From positions 9,848,570 to 9,863,569 of the forward strand of contig CM018901.1 in assembly GCA_009663005.1 (NCBI GenBank): a stretch of 15,000 bases of DNA, in the 5' to 3' direction. The position numbers were made by a program, and so were the translations under genes. This stretch comes from Actinidia chinensis. Its lineage: Eukaryota; Streptophyta; Magnoliopsida; Ericales; Actinidiaceae. A model generated the notes under the pieces. The model made no database searches, was not told where the DNA came from, and saw nothing but the letters and a program-made list of their open reading frames with translations. Each line of letters begins with the position of its first letter. Within the stretch, counting starts at the first letter, position 1. Positions 1 to 8,864 of this stretch are shown in pieces.

Positions 1-818
1 CATCTTTTCACCATCCACCAAAAAGATGAAGAGAGCTTGAAAGATTACGATAAGTGCTAATCAGGCCATCCTGGAAGTGGAAGATCCAAGTGACAAGGTG
101 GTGGTCATGGCGATGATGGAAGGTCTTTGTTCGGGCCTGCTATTCGACTATCTCTCCAAAAGCATTTCTAAAACCTTGTCGGCACTCCAGAGTAAGGTCG
201 ACAAATACATTGAAACTGAAGAATTGGCAGATGCCAAGTGTAGAAGGCGAGGAAAAGATGACCACAAGAGGAAGGAACCTGATTCTCAAAGAACAGACTA
301 TAGGGGCAAGCTTAAAAGTAAGAGGTTCGAGCAGGATGTCCGAAGGAGAATTAATGAACGACGTCCTCGGACTCCACCTCACTAAACTGACCTGATGTTG
401 CCTCCTCTCAACGCCCCCATAGCTCAGGTGCTCGTGGAGATCAAGAATGAAGACTTTGTGAAGTGACCGGGGAAGATCAAGACCAACCTCCTCCAGAGGA
501 ATAATAACAAGTATTGTGAGTTTCACAAGGATCATGGACACAACACTGAGGACTACTTCCAATTGAAGGAATAAATAGTTGATCTTATCAAGAGGAGATA
601 CTTGAGAAAGTTTGTTGCTGATCGCCCAACACATGACTCACTTGAACGAGAATACGCCGATAACAGACCGACAATAGGTGATATCCAAACTATCCATAAA
701 GAGTTTGGATCTGGGAGGTTATTCAACCTCATCCGAAAAAGGCACGCTAGAGAGACTAATGGGCGAGCAGATGGGGAAGTTTATAATCTCTCCACGCTTA
801 CAACCGAAGCTCTTTAGC
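1..818 (+). pseudogene. gag: gag (capsid/nucleocapsid) pseudogene, 5' partial
   Basis: Gag would form the virus-like particle and package element RNA in the cytoplasm. The first bases encode the end of the retrotransposon gag domain ([15 protein letters not shown]), followed after a frame change by [16 protein letters not shown] and then a basic linker ([16 protein letters not shown]). A nucleocapsid-like motif, [17 protein letters not shown] at about 509-559, corresponds to the plant Tat zinc knuckle, in which the last residue is normally Cys; here it is Tyr. In-frame stops occur near 383, 464 and 571. The following stretch to 818 ([29 protein letters not shown]) is the gag-protease linker seen in relatives. 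The N-terminal half of gag is outside the window. Confidence 0.85.
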
Positions 819-1560
819 CCATCACCTTCACCAATGAGGATTTGAGAGGCTTGCGACTCTCTCATGATGACGCGTTGGTAATATCTACCACTATTGTCAA
901 TTTCAATGTGCAAAAGATCCTGATTGACAATGGAATTTATGCTTACATTTTATTCATCTCAGCATTTGGCAAGATGAAGATATGGTGAGATAGACTAAAC
1001 CTATTTCACACCCCTCTAGTTGGATTTGGAGGGATATTAATAAGTCCCCTCGGATGGATCAAGTTACCTTTAACCTTGGGGGCAGAACCCCACCAAACTA
1101 TAGTGCGGCAAGATTTCATTATTGTGGATTGTCCTTCGCCATACAACTCAATCTTAGGTCGCCCGATCTTGGAAAAATCAAAGCCATTACTTATCTACCT
1201 ATCACTTGATGAAGAAGTTTTTACTTCAATTGAGATAGGTGAGGTAAGGGGCAACTAGAAAGTTTTCAGGTAATGCTTCATAAAGGCAATGAAGACCAAC
1301 ACTCCAAAATTAAGCGCTAAATAGCAATTACAGATAGACAATGCCGAGACGGAGGTGCTGAGAGACAAGATAGAAGATGCACCTCTTACTGATACTCGAG
1401 AGACAAAAAATACCAAGCCTCTAGAGGAAGTGGTCACAATTCCTATACACCCTAACTATCTAGATAGCCATGTTATGATTGAAACTGAATTGACTAAAGA
1501 ATTGCAAAATGCTTTGGTGGAATTTTTGAAGAAAAATTATGACGTATTTGCATGGTAGCA
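819..1560 (+). pseudogene. retroviral-type aspartic protease and linker pseudogene
   Basis: This section would cut the Gag-Pol polyprotein. It reads [19 protein letters not shown], then [13 protein letters not shown] at about 915-953, then [34 protein letters not shown]. The pattern is that of the pepsin-like protease of plant gypsy elements: an Asp-x-Gly core, the flap region, and the 'YN.ILGRP' hydrophobic tail. The usual Ser/Ser after the active-site Gly is replaced by Ile-Tyr, so the active site looks lost. The linker after it (GEVRGN followed by a stop, then LTKELQNALVEFLKKNYDVFAW to 1555) leads into the reverse transcriptase. Stops sit near 986, 1256 and 1556. Confidence 0.8.
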
Positions 1561-2380
1561 GGGCGATGTACCAGGAATAGCCCCCCAAATCGCTGTTCAT
1601 AAGCTTTTCACTGATCTTGATCACCCCAGTCTGCCCAAAAATAAGGAAGTTTGCCCCAGAACCGTTGAAGGTCATAGAGGAAGAGGTGGTCAAGCTCATC
1701 AAAGTCGGCGTCATCAGAGAATCCCACTACCCAGATTGGTTGGTCAACATCATTGTCTCCCCTAAAAAAGGCAAGAAGTGGAGAGTGTGTGTTGATTTTA
1801 CCGACCTGAATAAGGCCTTCCCTAAAGACAGCTTCCCCTACCAAAGACTGATTTGATCATTGATGCAAACTCTAAGCACGAGCTCTTCAGTTTCATGGAT
1901 ACCTTTTTAGAATATCATCAAAATGTCAGCCAGCAATGCCTGGTAAGCATTAGAAGCAATTTTCTTTTATCATAAAAAGAGGTACATATATGTGCCTATG
2001 ATGTGTGGATTGCCTTTTTGACTATAAGAATTGATGGGCCCAAACATACCAAAATTAGTCAACAGAATGTTCAAAGAAGAGATATAATAAAATAAAAAAG
2101 TCACATTGATGAAATGCTGGTCAAGAGCCTAAAAGCAGATGATCATGTCGCCCATTTGGAAGAGACATTTGGTACTCTTTGAAAACATCGTATGATGTTA
2201 AACCCCTCAAAGTACATTTTTAGCGTGTAATTTGGAAAATTCTAGCTTCTTAGTTAATTAAATGAGGTGCAATTCCCGATCTTCAAATTCAAGCTCACCT
2301 CAATGAGCTGCCTTAAGATATACATTGAAGTGCAACATTGACTGGGCGGTAGATGCTCTTAATAGGTTGTTTCAAAATTA
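1561..2380 (+). pseudogene. reverse transcriptase pseudogene
   Basis: The reverse transcriptase would copy element RNA into DNA. Visible blocks are FAPEPLKVIEEEVVKLIKVG, KKWRVCVDFTDLNKAFPKDS (1771-1836) and, after a frame change, LIIDANSKHELFSFMDT (about 1851-1905). The catalytic block reads HIDEMLVKSLKADDHVAHLE at about 2102-2161. The universal Tyr-x-Asp-Asp core of RT is His-Ile-Asp-Glu here, so the second catalytic Asp is changed and the enzyme could not work even without the stops. RMMLNPSKYIFSV then follows. The thumb/connection after 2230 is barely readable, ending with a trace of ALNRL at about 2350. At least three frame changes and several stops are present. Confidence 0.85.
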
Positions 2381-3105
2381 GCAGACAAAGTTTGTCATTC
2401 TTAAGATTTGGGGAAGAACAGGCACTTAACGAGGACAGACGGAGCCGAGATCTAGCGTCTTAGTAGCTGAAATAGTATATGGGGTCACCACCTTTACGCA
2501 ATGTCCTACATGGGCGAGTGAGCTCATCTTGGTTTATCAGGGTTGCCCACCGCGGTGAGCGTAGTCTCTCGTCAAGGACAAGATAAATTTAAAAAAAAAA
2601 TACAACAAGTCAATTTACTATGTAAGTAAGGTCCTCTTAGAGGCAGAGTTGTCACTTTCTCAGGTGACGTTAATATATGAACCACTCACGACGATAGTGA
2701 CAGCACCTCGGCATTTCTGATGCGCCCCTTCCCCCCCCCCCCCCCCTGTATTATATAGATGTTTCACCAGAAAACTTTACCACAAAGGCGGGATTTTCAT
2801 AGGCTATTCATGACTGAGTCTAGTTGTCTGCTATTCTATTATGAATGTGGCGATACTTGGCAAGCACAATTCTCATGATTTACCGCTATTTTTCGACTAT
2901 TGATACACGCCCCCCCTATTTTTTTTTCTGCCCATATTTGCGTAACTTTCTTAGTGGTCCACTGGCACGCTTGACTCTTCGAGCATATTTAACACCTCCA
3001 ATTATCAACCAAGAATGGCAATCAAAGCCCAAGCATTGACTGATTTCATAGATGAGGTCACGTATGATGTTGCTCTATATCCCAAGAAGGAAGCCCTAGA
3101 AGAAT
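2381..3105 (+). pseudogene. RNase H pseudogene, highly degraded
   Basis: This segment occupies the place of the gypsy RNase H, which removes the RNA strand during reverse transcription. Most of it is unreadable, but two anchors remain: YVSKVLLEAE at about 2619-2648, matching the family's 'YYVSKAL.GAE' block, and QPRMAIKAQALTDFIDE at about 3009-3059, matching the 'AIKAQALADF' end of the domain. Three C homopolymers interrupt or flank the coding remains in this part of pol: 16 C at 2731-2746, 7 C at 2910-2916, and one further right in integrase. The 2450-2600 part shows no recognisable motif. Assignment rests on position plus the two anchors. Confidence 0.7.
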
Positions 3106-3480
3106 AGAACTAAGATGATGATCTCGGCAGGTAGAAGTTGTTCATAGATGAGTCATCCAACTAGCATGACTGTGGTGCAGGACTCGTTCTCTAGACCCCT
3201 TCAGAACAACAGATGGAGTATGCTATACGTATTGGGTTTAAAGCCACTATCAACAAAGTAGAATATGAAGCTCTCTTTGCCAGTTAAAGGGTCCCAACTG
3301 AGTTGAAAGTAGAATTTTTGGACATCTACAGCGATTCTCAACTTGTGGTAATTTAAGTCCAATGAGATTACCTTGCCAAGTATCTTTGAATGATGGCCTA
3401 TCTGGATGAGGTAAAGGCCATGTCAAAAGCAGATGCCCTAGCTAACCTAGCCTTACCTTTCATTTCATCTCAGATAGGAG
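3106..3480 (+). pseudogene. archaeal-type second RNase H (aRNH) pseudogene
   Basis: Tat-lineage elements carry a second RNase H domain between the RT-RNaseH and integrase. Here KLFIDESSN followed by a stop, then HDCGAGLVL, then YAIRIGFKATINKVEYEAL, then DIYSDSQLVV, then KADALANLALPF match its blocks in order. The three acidic residues expected at the catalytic positions are visible: Asp in LFIDE (3147-3149), Glu in VEYEAL, and Asp in YSDS. The Gly after the first Asp is replaced by Glu. Stops near 3162, 3195, 3287 and 3354 inactivate it. This domain is the main reason for the Tat call. Confidence 0.85.
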
Positions 3481-4815
3481 TGTTCCTCTGGAATTCTTAC
3501 CAAACCCAAGTATTGAAATCCCCAAAATCATATGTCAAGCAACAACAAACCTGACGTGGATGGATGACATTATCGCATATCTTAAAGATGGCAAGCTATC
3601 GTTAGATCAACTCTAGGCAAGAATAATTTAGTATCGGTCATCTAGATTTTGCCTCATCCACAAAATAGTATATAAGAGATCTTTTTTAGGACCCCTCTTG
3701 AGATGTCTTCGACTTGAGGAATCAGATTATGTACTTAGGGAGATTTATGAAAGCATCTACAAAAATCATTCCGGGGCGAGATCACTGGTTAGAAAAGTAG
3801 TTATCCAATGGTACTTTTGACCTCATGTGAAACAAGATGTAGTGGCATTCATAGAAAGTTGCGAAAAAATGTCGAGGTTTCGCTCGGTTGAGTCGTCTCC
3901 TCATACCGAGATGGTCCAAATGACCAGCCCATGGCCATTGCTCAAGGGGGATGACGTGCTTGGACCTCTACTTCAAGCTCCATATAGAGAAAATTCTTGA
4001 TTGTCGCCCCCCCCCCACCATGAGACTACTTCATGACAGTGAAAATAGAAGCGGAACCTATCACCAAAATCACTAAAAAAAAGAACACCAAGAAGTTTTT
4101 ATTGGGGGCGAACATCGTTTGTTCGTTTGGGATTATAAAGGTTATAGTCTTCGACAACGCAAAGCAGTTTGACAACGATGGATTCAAACTATTTTGTTCA
4201 GACCTCGCCATCTCCAACCATTTTTCCTCGCTAGGTCATCCCCAAGCAAATGGTTAAGTAGAAATCACCAATAGAACGATCCTGGTTGAAGGCGAGGTTA
4301 GAAAAATCCGAAAGTAAATGGACATAAGACCTTCCAAGTGTGTTGTGAGCATACCACACGACGAGCAGAATCCCTATGGGCGAGATGCCATACTCCCTGG
4401 TTATGGAATAAAGTCAGTCATACTAGTGGAAATAGGAATGCCTAGCTTTAGGACTTTGAATTTCGACAAAGAGAACAACGAAGCAGAATTAAGGCTTAAT
4501 CTTGATCTCCTCGCCGAAAAAAGGAGGCAAGACAAGGTGCGCCAAGCTGCCTACAAGCATCAAGTCGCCAAGTACTATAACCAAAGGGTTAAACTCAGGT
4601 CATTTTTGCCTGGCGACTTAGTCCTAAGGAAAGTCACATTATCTATGAAATAACGTAATGTTGGGAAGCTCAGCCCTACGTAGGAAGGTTCCTAAAGAGT
4701 TGTTAAGGTGACCAAGCCAGGAACTTATTGGCTAGAAGACATGAAATGAAAGGCCTTACCTCACCCCTAGAATGTTGAACACTTGAAAAAATACTACCAA
4801 TTGTTCTTGTGGTAG
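3481..4815 (+). pseudogene. integrase pseudogene with C-terminal tail
   Basis: Integrase would insert element DNA into the nuclear genome. The N-terminal zinc-binding region is recognisable as LREIYESIYKNHSGARSLV (about 3736-3792) and, after a stop, FIESCEKMSRF. The first His is Tyr and the second Cys of the C-x-x-C pair is Met, so zinc binding is lost. The catalytic core shows GDDVLGPLL, IKVIVFDNAKQFDND and HPQANG-stop-VEITNRTI, retaining the two Asp and the Glu of the DDE triad. A 10-C run (4007-4016) and frame change interrupt the core. From 4318 a long open stretch runs through PVEIGMP-like and LRLNLDLLAEKRRQDK to SFLPGDLVLRKV. After a stop at 4651 the tail continues to HLKKYYQ near 4800, the usual end of pol in this group. 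Confidence 0.88.
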
Positions 4816-5514
4816 CCAATGTGATTGTGGTTGCCTAAACGGTGTTATTTATTTTTTTCAAATTCTATCTTGTGGTCTAATCGCCAATTTTCATATAATT
4901 ATATGATTATTTCAATAAAATCACCAAGTTCTCCAACTTAGATTTGTTCTCATCACCTGATATTATGGTCACCAAAATAGTTTGTCGACTATTTCAAAAG
5001 GGATTGTCTCTAAATTTGCCTTTTAATTAGATTAATCAATTAGATTAATTCTAAATAATTTATATTGGTTGCCATTATAGAGATCGTTCTATATCGCCAG
5101 AATTTATTAATATTGGCCTATCTAGTTTTCTTTTAAACCTCTCTAAAAAGATGCAAAAATGATTGGGAGTTACAATCTTCAATTATTTTCCAAGGTATCT
5201 TGCTCGCTAAAACTATCTCGCCTGATCATTCCAGTCGTCGTGATTAGGTTTAATGTTTGCCTAAGCTAAGGTAACTTAAATCTATTATGTTCGCCAAGTT
5301 CATCTCGCCTAACCATTTTTGTTCGCCAAATTCATCTCGCTAGTTTCATTAATAATGATGTTGCCAAGTAAAAACATTGTTATTAAAAAGAGAGACATGA
5401 AGAATAGAAAATGTGAAGAAAAAAGTACATCTTATTAAAGTCGGGATTCAGTGATAATCGCCATTACAAAAAAAAAGAAAAAAACTAAAAAAAAAATGCT
5501 ATTGGAGGGGAAGG
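4816..5514. other. non-coding spacer with TCGCC-type direct repeats
   Basis: No gene is visible between the end of pol and the end of the convergent minus-strand pseudogene. The stretch is AT-rich but studded with the motif TCGCC or near variants at about 4879, 5093, 5203, 5217, 5291, 5306, 5323 and 5338. The clearest copies are two units beginning GTTCGCCAA at 5289 and 5321, 32 bp apart, both continuing with TTCATCTCGC; a looser copy starts near 5202. A duplicated ATTAGATTAAT-type segment lies at 5029-5050. In an element of this kind this would be the untranslated zone between pol and the extra ORF; its role is unknown. Confidence 0.5.
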
Positions 5515-5989
5515 GCTATAATCACAGCTCACCGTTCGCTTCCCCATCATCTTCCGAGCCAACTCGAGGCGCGATTTTAGAAGTCTTGGATGTCGAGATT
5601 GGATGGAGACGGTGATTTGCTTTTTGCCAACAAATCGAAGCCCTTGCCAAAGAACTAGGAGTGCCCATTCCATAGCTTGGAAGCATCAGAGGATTTTTAC
5701 CTCGACGCCTACTTTTCTTGACAACGGCCCCTCCCTTTCCTTCAGCCGGTTAGCTCCTTCGGAGCCTTCCAGGTCGACGTTAGTCCTCTTTCACCCTTCT
5801 TAGCTCCTCGATGGTGTGCTGTTTTTTAGCCTCTAGCTCGACTACCCAACCTTTCAGCTTTTTGGCCTTACCATTCTGACTTGGACCATTTCATCTCAAA
5901 TGGATCTGGTGTAGGCATGTGGGGTCATTGCCTCTTCTCGCATCTTCATGTTGGGTCATGGCCAGCTAGAGAAGATCCAATCACCACCA

Positions 5990-6059
5990 CTTGCAAAAAA
6001 ACAAAATATCAGTACAACCAAAAACGTATAAGTACAAAATCAATTAAGACATCGATTAC
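5990..6059 (-). other. candidate intron near the middle of the extra ORF
   Basis: On the minus strand VLFMVIA runs into GTAATC (donor, 6059) and, 70 bp later, after a T-rich tract ending TTTTTTGCAAG (acceptor, 5990), the reading resumes as VVVIGSSLAG. The joined reading fits the continuous hydrophobic block of the family, which is why an intron rather than a random insertion is preferred. Confidence 0.55.
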
Positions 6060-6515
6060 ATGGCAATGACCATGAACAGAACTTTGTGATTGCCCGATCG
6101 AGGTTCAACTTGCTCATCTCTTCTTGATCAGTGGGCAAGAAGAGCCCTTGGAAGAGCTTCTCTGCCACCCTAGGATTCTCCAAGACAGAGGCATTGGTCC
6201 CCAGATCAACCCCTAGGTTAGCCAAGATCCCCTCCCTGGGGACTACAATAGGTGTCAACGCCTTGCTTGCCACTCAGCTTGACGTTGCTTTGGACCTGGC
6301 TGGAGCCTTGGCAACTTACCCCTTCTTGTTGTCCTTGAGCAGTGGCATCGGCCCCTTCTTCTTGGCATCTGCCTCCTGTTTGCCCTTATTGAAGGGCGAG
6401 ATGTCTGGTGTCTTGTCTCGGGGGCATTTCTCACCAATGACCACGCCTTTTGCCATCGAGGTCATCCCTTTCACCATTTGGGCAAGCTTTTTCATGTCAA
6501 TCTTCTTCGACATAA

Positions 6516-6583
6516 CTACAGAAAGAGTGCAAAAATTAGTTAATAGATGAGATGAAATACTTAAAGAGGAAGGAAGGCAATAC
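6516..6583 (-). other. candidate intron in front of the MSKKID exon
   Basis: A donor GTATTG at 6583 and an acceptor CTCTTTCTGTAG at 6516 bound a 68-bp T-rich segment on the minus strand. The following exon starts three bases later with ATG and codes MSKKIDMKK. An alternative is that this ATG is the start of a separate protein and no intron is involved; the good pyrimidine tract and acceptor favour splicing. Confidence 0.5.
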
Positions 6584-6811
6584 CATCTAATCTAGGCTTG
6601 GGGGTAGCCCTGGATCTGACAAGGCTTCTAAGCTCGAGCTTGAGCTCGGGTTACCTGGTTCCAAACCTCAAAAAGGGTGCTAGATTTTTTTCCTTAGGAG
6701 CCTTAATAGTGTAAGATCAGGAAGAGGAGGGAACATTTTCTCATAAACTTCTTGATGGTTCTTAATTTCTACCGAGCATCTCGGGAAGGGTCACTCGGAA
6801 TTGCAGGACTC

Positions 6812-6820
6812 ACCTCGTCC
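6812..6820 (-). other. candidate splice donor of a further intron
   Basis: The minus strand reads GACGAG then GTGAGTCC, a near-consensus plant 5' splice site, after the second exon of the extra ORF. The matching acceptor between here and about 6655 was not identified, so the structure of this section of the pseudogene is open. Confidence 0.35.
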
Positions 6821-7043
6821 GCCCGCCAGGTGATCCGCTGTATCACCTGCTGATTATCCCCGACTTATCTCCCACTGGACACCAAATTTAGGAGACTAGG
6901 GAGGAGCCTCTAAGGAAGGACTCGAGTGAACAACATCCTTGATTGGGTTAGATAGAACTGTCACTCGCTCTAGCATTGCCGAGATTGTATTGAACCTTTT
7001 TTGTTTGACCTCGGTCAGAGAAGGCAATGCATTGCAACACTTA

Positions 7044-7121
7044 CTTGAAAATGGAGGACATTTGTTAGATAAAGAAGGAAAAATTGAAGAATGAAGGACA
7101 ACTCATTAAACAAAAACTGAC
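7044..7121 (-). other. candidate intron 1 of the minus-strand extra ORF
   Basis: On the minus strand the exon ends ...CCCCAA and is followed by GTCAGT, a good plant donor. About 78 bp later TTTTCAAG precedes TAAGTGTTGC, from where the reading KCCNALPS resumes in the pattern expected of the family. The intron is T-rich, as plant introns are. The exact acceptor (CAAG or TAAG, four bases apart) cannot be decided by eye. Confidence 0.55.
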
Positions 7122-7354
7122 TTGGGGTGTTCCACGACCTCGGGCGAACTCCCAGTTGTCCCCCAAGATGAAGAAGAATTTCTTCTTCCACCCCTTGACA
7201 TTACTGGGGTACCCCCAAGCAAGGTTTTCTTCGGCCTTGCCTTGAAGTAAGCCATCCAAATTTTGGTTTGGGGTTGTTCAAGAGTCCAAACAAGTTTCTA
7301 AATTTGTTGAGAGAAAGGGCGAACTTATGAAATCGCCACAGCAACAACTCGGCA

Positions 7355-7359
7355 AAGTA
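7355..7359. repeat. left target-site duplication of the putative solo LTR
   Basis: AAGTA here pairs with CAGTA at 8992-8996, four of five bases identical. Five base pairs is the usual duplication of Ty3/gypsy integrases; one mutation since insertion would be needed. Confidence 0.4.
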
Positions 7360-8385
7360 ACATTTTGATCATGCAATATAGTAACCATATAGGTTACGGG
7401 AGGGCTCTTTAGGCCAGGGACGTCTCCCAAAATATATAGTTTATTTCATGTCCCCTATTGTAGGACTATCAGACTAGATTAAGGTATCGTCACAAGAAGA
7501 CCCTGAGTTGACGCTATACATAAAAATTATTTGCTATGCATTGAAATTCTATCATTCTTTCATGTAAAAGCATTCATCCATGGGTTTCACATTATAACAT
7601 ACAATTATTAGCATGCATTTAACACGATGATAGTATAGCGTAAACATAATCATTTAGCATTAAAAACATGAATAAAACATTTGATGTTATAGTAGTTCAC
7701 AAGAAACATTTAGAAAGTACATAAATTTTGTAATGGTATCATGTACTCACCTCAAATCCCTTGACTAGGTGCTAAGCAATGTATCCTACATGTTAAGACA
7801 CATAAGGTTATAGAATGTCAACACTATGTCTAAAAGTACAAGAATGTGAAAAGATTTCGAAGTTAGACCTCATGAAAAAAAGACCTAAAGTCTCCAAATG
7901 TGTAGGCGAGGGTTTTAAACATACTTCGAATACATTAAAATGTTTGAAGGCCAAAGGCTAGAATTCCTGAAAACTAGTCTGGTGTTCGAACGCTAGGATA
8001 GGGCTTCGAATGCAGGCGTACGCAAGTAAGTAGCAGGAATGGTTATTCAAATTTACCAAAAGTTCTCCAAAAACCACTAAAACTTCCCACTTTCAAAAGG
8101 GTCCATAATTTGACCCACTAGGATGAACATAACGTAAAATGACCCTTCAAAACTAACCCTAGCATGGTAGATCTAAGTTTTAAAATCAAATTGGGGGTTT
8201 TACACCCCTACTCCCAAATCATCCAAATCAAGCCCAATATTTGATATCCAACCCAAATGAGACTCAAAGAAATCTCTAAAGTTAACCTACATCATATACA
8301 TGCACATATGCACAAGTTAGGGTTTGGCTTACCAAAGTATCAAGCTCAACAATGACTTCACCTAGCTTGAGGTGAGCTCTCCAAG

Positions 8386-8500
8386 CTCTCTCTCTCTCCC
8401 TTCTTCTTCTTCCTCTCTTCTTCTCCTTCCTTTTTCTTCTCTTCTCTCTCTCTACGTGTTTGTGTGAGTGTGTGGTGTGGTGTATGGGTGTGTATAAACT
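8386..8500. repeat. CT/TTC-rich tract followed by GT-rich tract
   Basis: Runs of CTCTCT and TTCTTCTTC (8386-8452) are followed by GTGTG-rich sequence (about 8458-8496). On the minus strand this is a CA-rich then GA-rich transcript leader just downstream of the putative LTR TATA box. The apparent reading frames over it are low-complexity artefacts. Confidence 0.7.
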
Positions 8501-8570
8501 AACACACATACACTCACAGTTGGGGAGACAATCCCATATGCTCCCTCCCTATGGTTGGTCCTTTATACTT

Positions 8571-8578
8571 TTCCTCTC
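8571..8578 (-). promoter_or_regulatory. TATA box of the putative solo LTR
   Basis: The minus strand reads AAGTATAAAGGACC. The position, some 415 bases inside the LTR start and directly downstream of the palindromic repeats, suits a U3/R border. Confidence 0.4.
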
Positions 8579-8598
8579 TTTTCTTTTTTTTTATGCGG

Positions 8599-8616
8599 TT
8601 AGTGTTCGAACACTAA
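8599..8616. repeat. perfect 18-bp palindrome
   Basis: TTAGTGTTCGAACACTAA is its own reverse complement. It is the copy of the TTCGAA motif nearest to the TATA box at 8571-8578, with different flanking bases (GTG/CAC) from the GCG/CGC copies, yet both halves changed together. Confidence 0.8.
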
Positions 8617-8647
8617 GAAGAAGAAAATACTTCAGTTCGTTTGCTTG

Positions 8648-8864
8648 GCGTTCGAACGCTAAGAAGGAATTTGGCCCTAGCGTTCGAACGCTACATTCGA
8701 ACGCACAGAAGGCATGAAACTGGTTACAGGCGTTAGCATTCGAACGCCAAAAAGAATTTTGGCTTTAGCGTTCGAACGCCACGTTTTAACGCACTGAGAA
8801 TCATAAAACTTGGTGGATTCGATTACCAGCCTTCGCGTTCGAAAGGCAAGATAATTTTGGCCGT
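8648..8864. repeat. imperfect tandem repeats (about 88-99 bp) carrying TTCGAA palindromes
   Basis: Units start with GCGTTCGAACGC at 8648, GCATTCGAACGCC at 8736 and GCGTTCGAAAGGC at 8835, followed in each by a GAATTTTGGC-like block. Each full unit holds a further GCGTTCGAACGC palindrome and a related ATTCGAACGCAC or TTTTAACGCAC element. TAGCGTTCGAACGCTA at 8678-8693 is a perfect 16-bp palindrome. The array lies in the putative U3 of the minus-strand LTR, upstream of its TATA box, where enhancer repeats are expected. Confidence 0.7.

Larger units (their letters stand above)
1..4815 (+). mobile_element. Ty3/gypsy Tat-lineage retrotransposon, gag-pol remnant
   Basis: A colinear but heavily mutated gag-pol polyprotein can be followed through all frames from the window edge to about 4815. 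The order is gag, protease, reverse transcriptase, RNase H, a second RNase H, integrase with its C-terminal region. RT-RNaseH before integrase defines Ty3/gypsy; the additional archaeal-type RNase H between RNase H and integrase is the hallmark of the plant Tat lineage (Ogre/Retand group). The 5' LTR, primer binding site and start of gag lie left of the window. Dozens of stops and several frame changes show it is an old, inactive copy. No plus-strand 3' LTR could be placed after it: the next elements to the right are a convergent extra ORF and an LTR/PBS in minus orientation. The lineage call is firm; the family is not named because no search was possible. Confidence 0.9.
5515..7320 (-). pseudogene. 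spliced extra ORF of a Tat element ('putative gypsy type transposon' protein), decayed
   Basis: Read leftwards on the minus strand this is a multi-exon gene remnant. The first exon gives NNPKPKFGW and, after a frame change, GGYPSNVKGWKKKFFFILGD then NWEF (7300-7122). After an intron comes KCCNALPSLTEVKQKRF (about 7042-6990). A later exon opens MSKKIDMKKLAQMVKG at 6513 with a Lys-rich linker, a frame change, then NPRVAEKLFQGLFLPTDQEE. Another intron leads to VVVIGSSLAG, then a coiled-coil-like stretch KLKGWVVELEAKKQHTIEEL (about 5860-5800), and finally GKGFDLLAKS and NLDIQDF with an acidic C-terminus. The 'KGWKKKFFF' and 'VAEKL..G' blocks are those of the plant proteins grouped as putative gypsy-type transposon (Pfam Transposase_28), reported as extra ORFs of Tat elements. 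Biochemical function is unknown. Stops and frameshifts make it a pseudogene, and the N-terminus seems missing. Confidence 0.72.

Noticed and set aside
140..634. Long minus-strand open frame opposite gag
   Set aside because: It is the antisense shadow of gag, without motifs of its own; the plus strand carries the clear gag readings.
2440..2610. Possible small insertion inside RNase H
   Set aside because: The sequence is unreadable as protein, but no terminal repeats or target duplication were found, so decay is the simpler explanation.
6131..6550. Plus-strand 139-residue frame with hydrophobic stretches resembling membrane segments
   Set aside because: It is the antisense of the Lys-rich extra ORF exon (MSKKID...). 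The minus-strand reading has family motifs and splice sites; the hydrophobicity is a by-product.
8282..8509. Minus-strand frame rich in Arg/Lys/Glu
   Set aside because: It is translated GA/CT microsatellite inside the LTR-like segment.
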